Below are positions 5,517 to 6,151 of a DNA stretch of 6,151 nucleotides, piece by piece. The stretch covers positions 1 to 6,151 of the forward strand of contig JABJAS010000190.1 of assembly GCA_018666055.1 (NCBI GenBank), read 5' to 3'. The notes under the pieces are model-generated. The model was not told the origin of the DNA, did not search any database, and worked only from the letters and a program-made list of their open reading frames with translations. The stretch is from Halieaceae bacterium (lineage in GTDB: Bacteria; Pseudomonadota; Gammaproteobacteria; Pseudomonadales; Halieaceae). Within the stretch, counting starts at the first letter, position 1, and each line of letters opens with the position of its first letter. The position numbers and the translations under genes are program-made.

Positions 5517-6151
5517 ATGCCGATCAGATCCTTCATCGCCATGCTATTACTCGCGCCACTGACTCTGGCGCAAGAGACTGCGCCGCCATTGTTTGCCGCC
5601 GATACGCCGATCATCGATTACCAGAATCCCCAGCTGCCCGACTATGGTCGTATCGGTATGGTGGTGAGCCCCGAAAAATTGGCAGGGGAAATTGGTCTCG
5701 ATATGCTCAAGCAGGGCGGTAATGCGATCGATGCTGCGGTGGCAACCGGCTTTGCGCTCGCCGTCACCCTGCCCCGTGCTGGTAACCTCGGTGGCGGAGG
5801 CTTTATGTTGGTCCACCTCGCTGAGAGTGACGAGCAAATCTTCATCGATTATCGCGAGACTGCACCGGCTGGTGCCAGCCGCGATATGTTCCTTAACGCC
5901 GACGGTACCGTCAACAAAGCAAAAGCCTATTTTTCGCGTCAAGCAGCCGGTGTTCCCGGTACCGTCGCTGGCCTGATTCATGCGCAAACGCAATATGGCA
6001 AGCTACCCCTCGCCACCGTCATTCAACCCGCGATTGACCTAGCTGAGCAAGGCTTCGATACCCCTCTCGCGCTGCATATGAGCCTGACTTCGAGAGCCGA
6101 GCGACTGGCGATGGATCCAGAGGCCAAACGCATTTATCTTCAGGGAACCGC
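5517..6151 (+). CDS. ggt: Gamma-glutamyltranspeptidase, N-terminal part (truncated by window end)
   Basis: The first 211 codons of a periplasmic gamma-glutamyltransferase are visible. This Ntn-hydrolase cleaves the gamma-glutamyl bond of glutathione and related amides, transferring glutamate to water or acceptors. MPIRSFIAMLLLAPLTLAQE looks like a signal peptide: Arg near the N-terminus, a hydrophobic core, and probable cleavage after A18. Family motifs follow: GMVVSPEKLAGEIGLDMLK, GGNAIDAAVATGFALAVTLP (67-86), AGNLGGGGFMLV (88-99) and IDYRETAPA with R113, equivalent to E. coli R114 that binds the gamma-glutamyl carboxylate, then AAGVPGTVAG (143-152). The autoprocessing site and catalytic Thr lie beyond the window, so activity cannot be judged. 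The ATG at 5517 is chosen because GAGGAG (5508-5513) precedes it, though only three bases away, and the next in-frame ATG (5541) would destroy the signal peptide. It is divergent from pdxH. Confidence 0.94.
   Translation, partial: MPIRSFIAMLLLAPLTLAQETAPPLFAADTPIIDYQNPQLPDYGRIGMVVSPEKLAGEIGLDMLKQGGNAIDAAVATGFALAVTLPRAGNLGGGGFMLVHLAESDEQIFIDYRETAPAGASRDMFLNADGTVNKAKAYFSRQAAGVPGTVAGLIHAQTQYGKLPLATVIQPAIDLAEQGFDTPLALHMSLTSRAERLAMDPEAKRIYLQGT

Noticed and set aside
5506..5562. Out-of-frame ATG overlapping the ggt SD, giving an 18-codon frame
   Set aside because: It lacks its own SD and the peptide is featureless; the overlap comes from the GAGGAG sequence.

Overview
The window looks like chromosomal core sequence from a gammaproteobacterium, probably a marine or environmental lineage. 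The RNase II, CinA, PdxH and gamma-glutamyltransferase proteins all align from memory over their visible lengths with Escherichia coli family members. The placement is an inference from protein similarity; no rRNA or other taxonomic marker is present. I saw no tRNA, rRNA, insertion sequence, phage gene or CRISPR array.

Layout from left to right. Positions 1-660 (minus strand, cut by the window edge) encode the N-terminal PIN nuclease domain of a PIN-PhoH type protein. A 377-base divergent control region (661-1037) follows, with a good sigma70-like promoter pointing left and a potentially structured leader pointing right. The plus-strand RNase II gene rnb (1038-3158) has an extra acidic tail. 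The gap 3159-3433 holds a weak hairpin after rnb, six tandem copies of a 7-base unit and a nested stem structure. Next is cinA (3434-4702, plus), encoding a full two-domain CinA. It runs convergently, with 22 bases between them, into pdxH (4725-5360, minus), the FMN-dependent pyridoxamine/pyridoxine 5'-phosphate oxidase. A 156-base divergent region separates pdxH from the 5' part of ggt (5517 to the window end, plus), which encodes an exported gamma-glutamyltranspeptidase.

The genes do not form one operon or one obvious pathway. The two left-hand genes are both predicted RNA-degrading enzymes in a head-to-head pair, which could allow joint control. cinA (pyridine nucleotide repair/recycling), pdxH (vitamin B6 coenzyme synthesis) and ggt (glutathione breakdown) are housekeeping cofactor or thiol metabolism genes. 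I found no clear undescribed multi-gene system. The points most worth a second look are non-coding: the rnb leader with competing Shine-Dalgarno pairings, and the heptamer repeat plus nested stems between rnb and cinA. A third is an Arg-to-Gly change at an otherwise conserved FMN-site position in PdxH.
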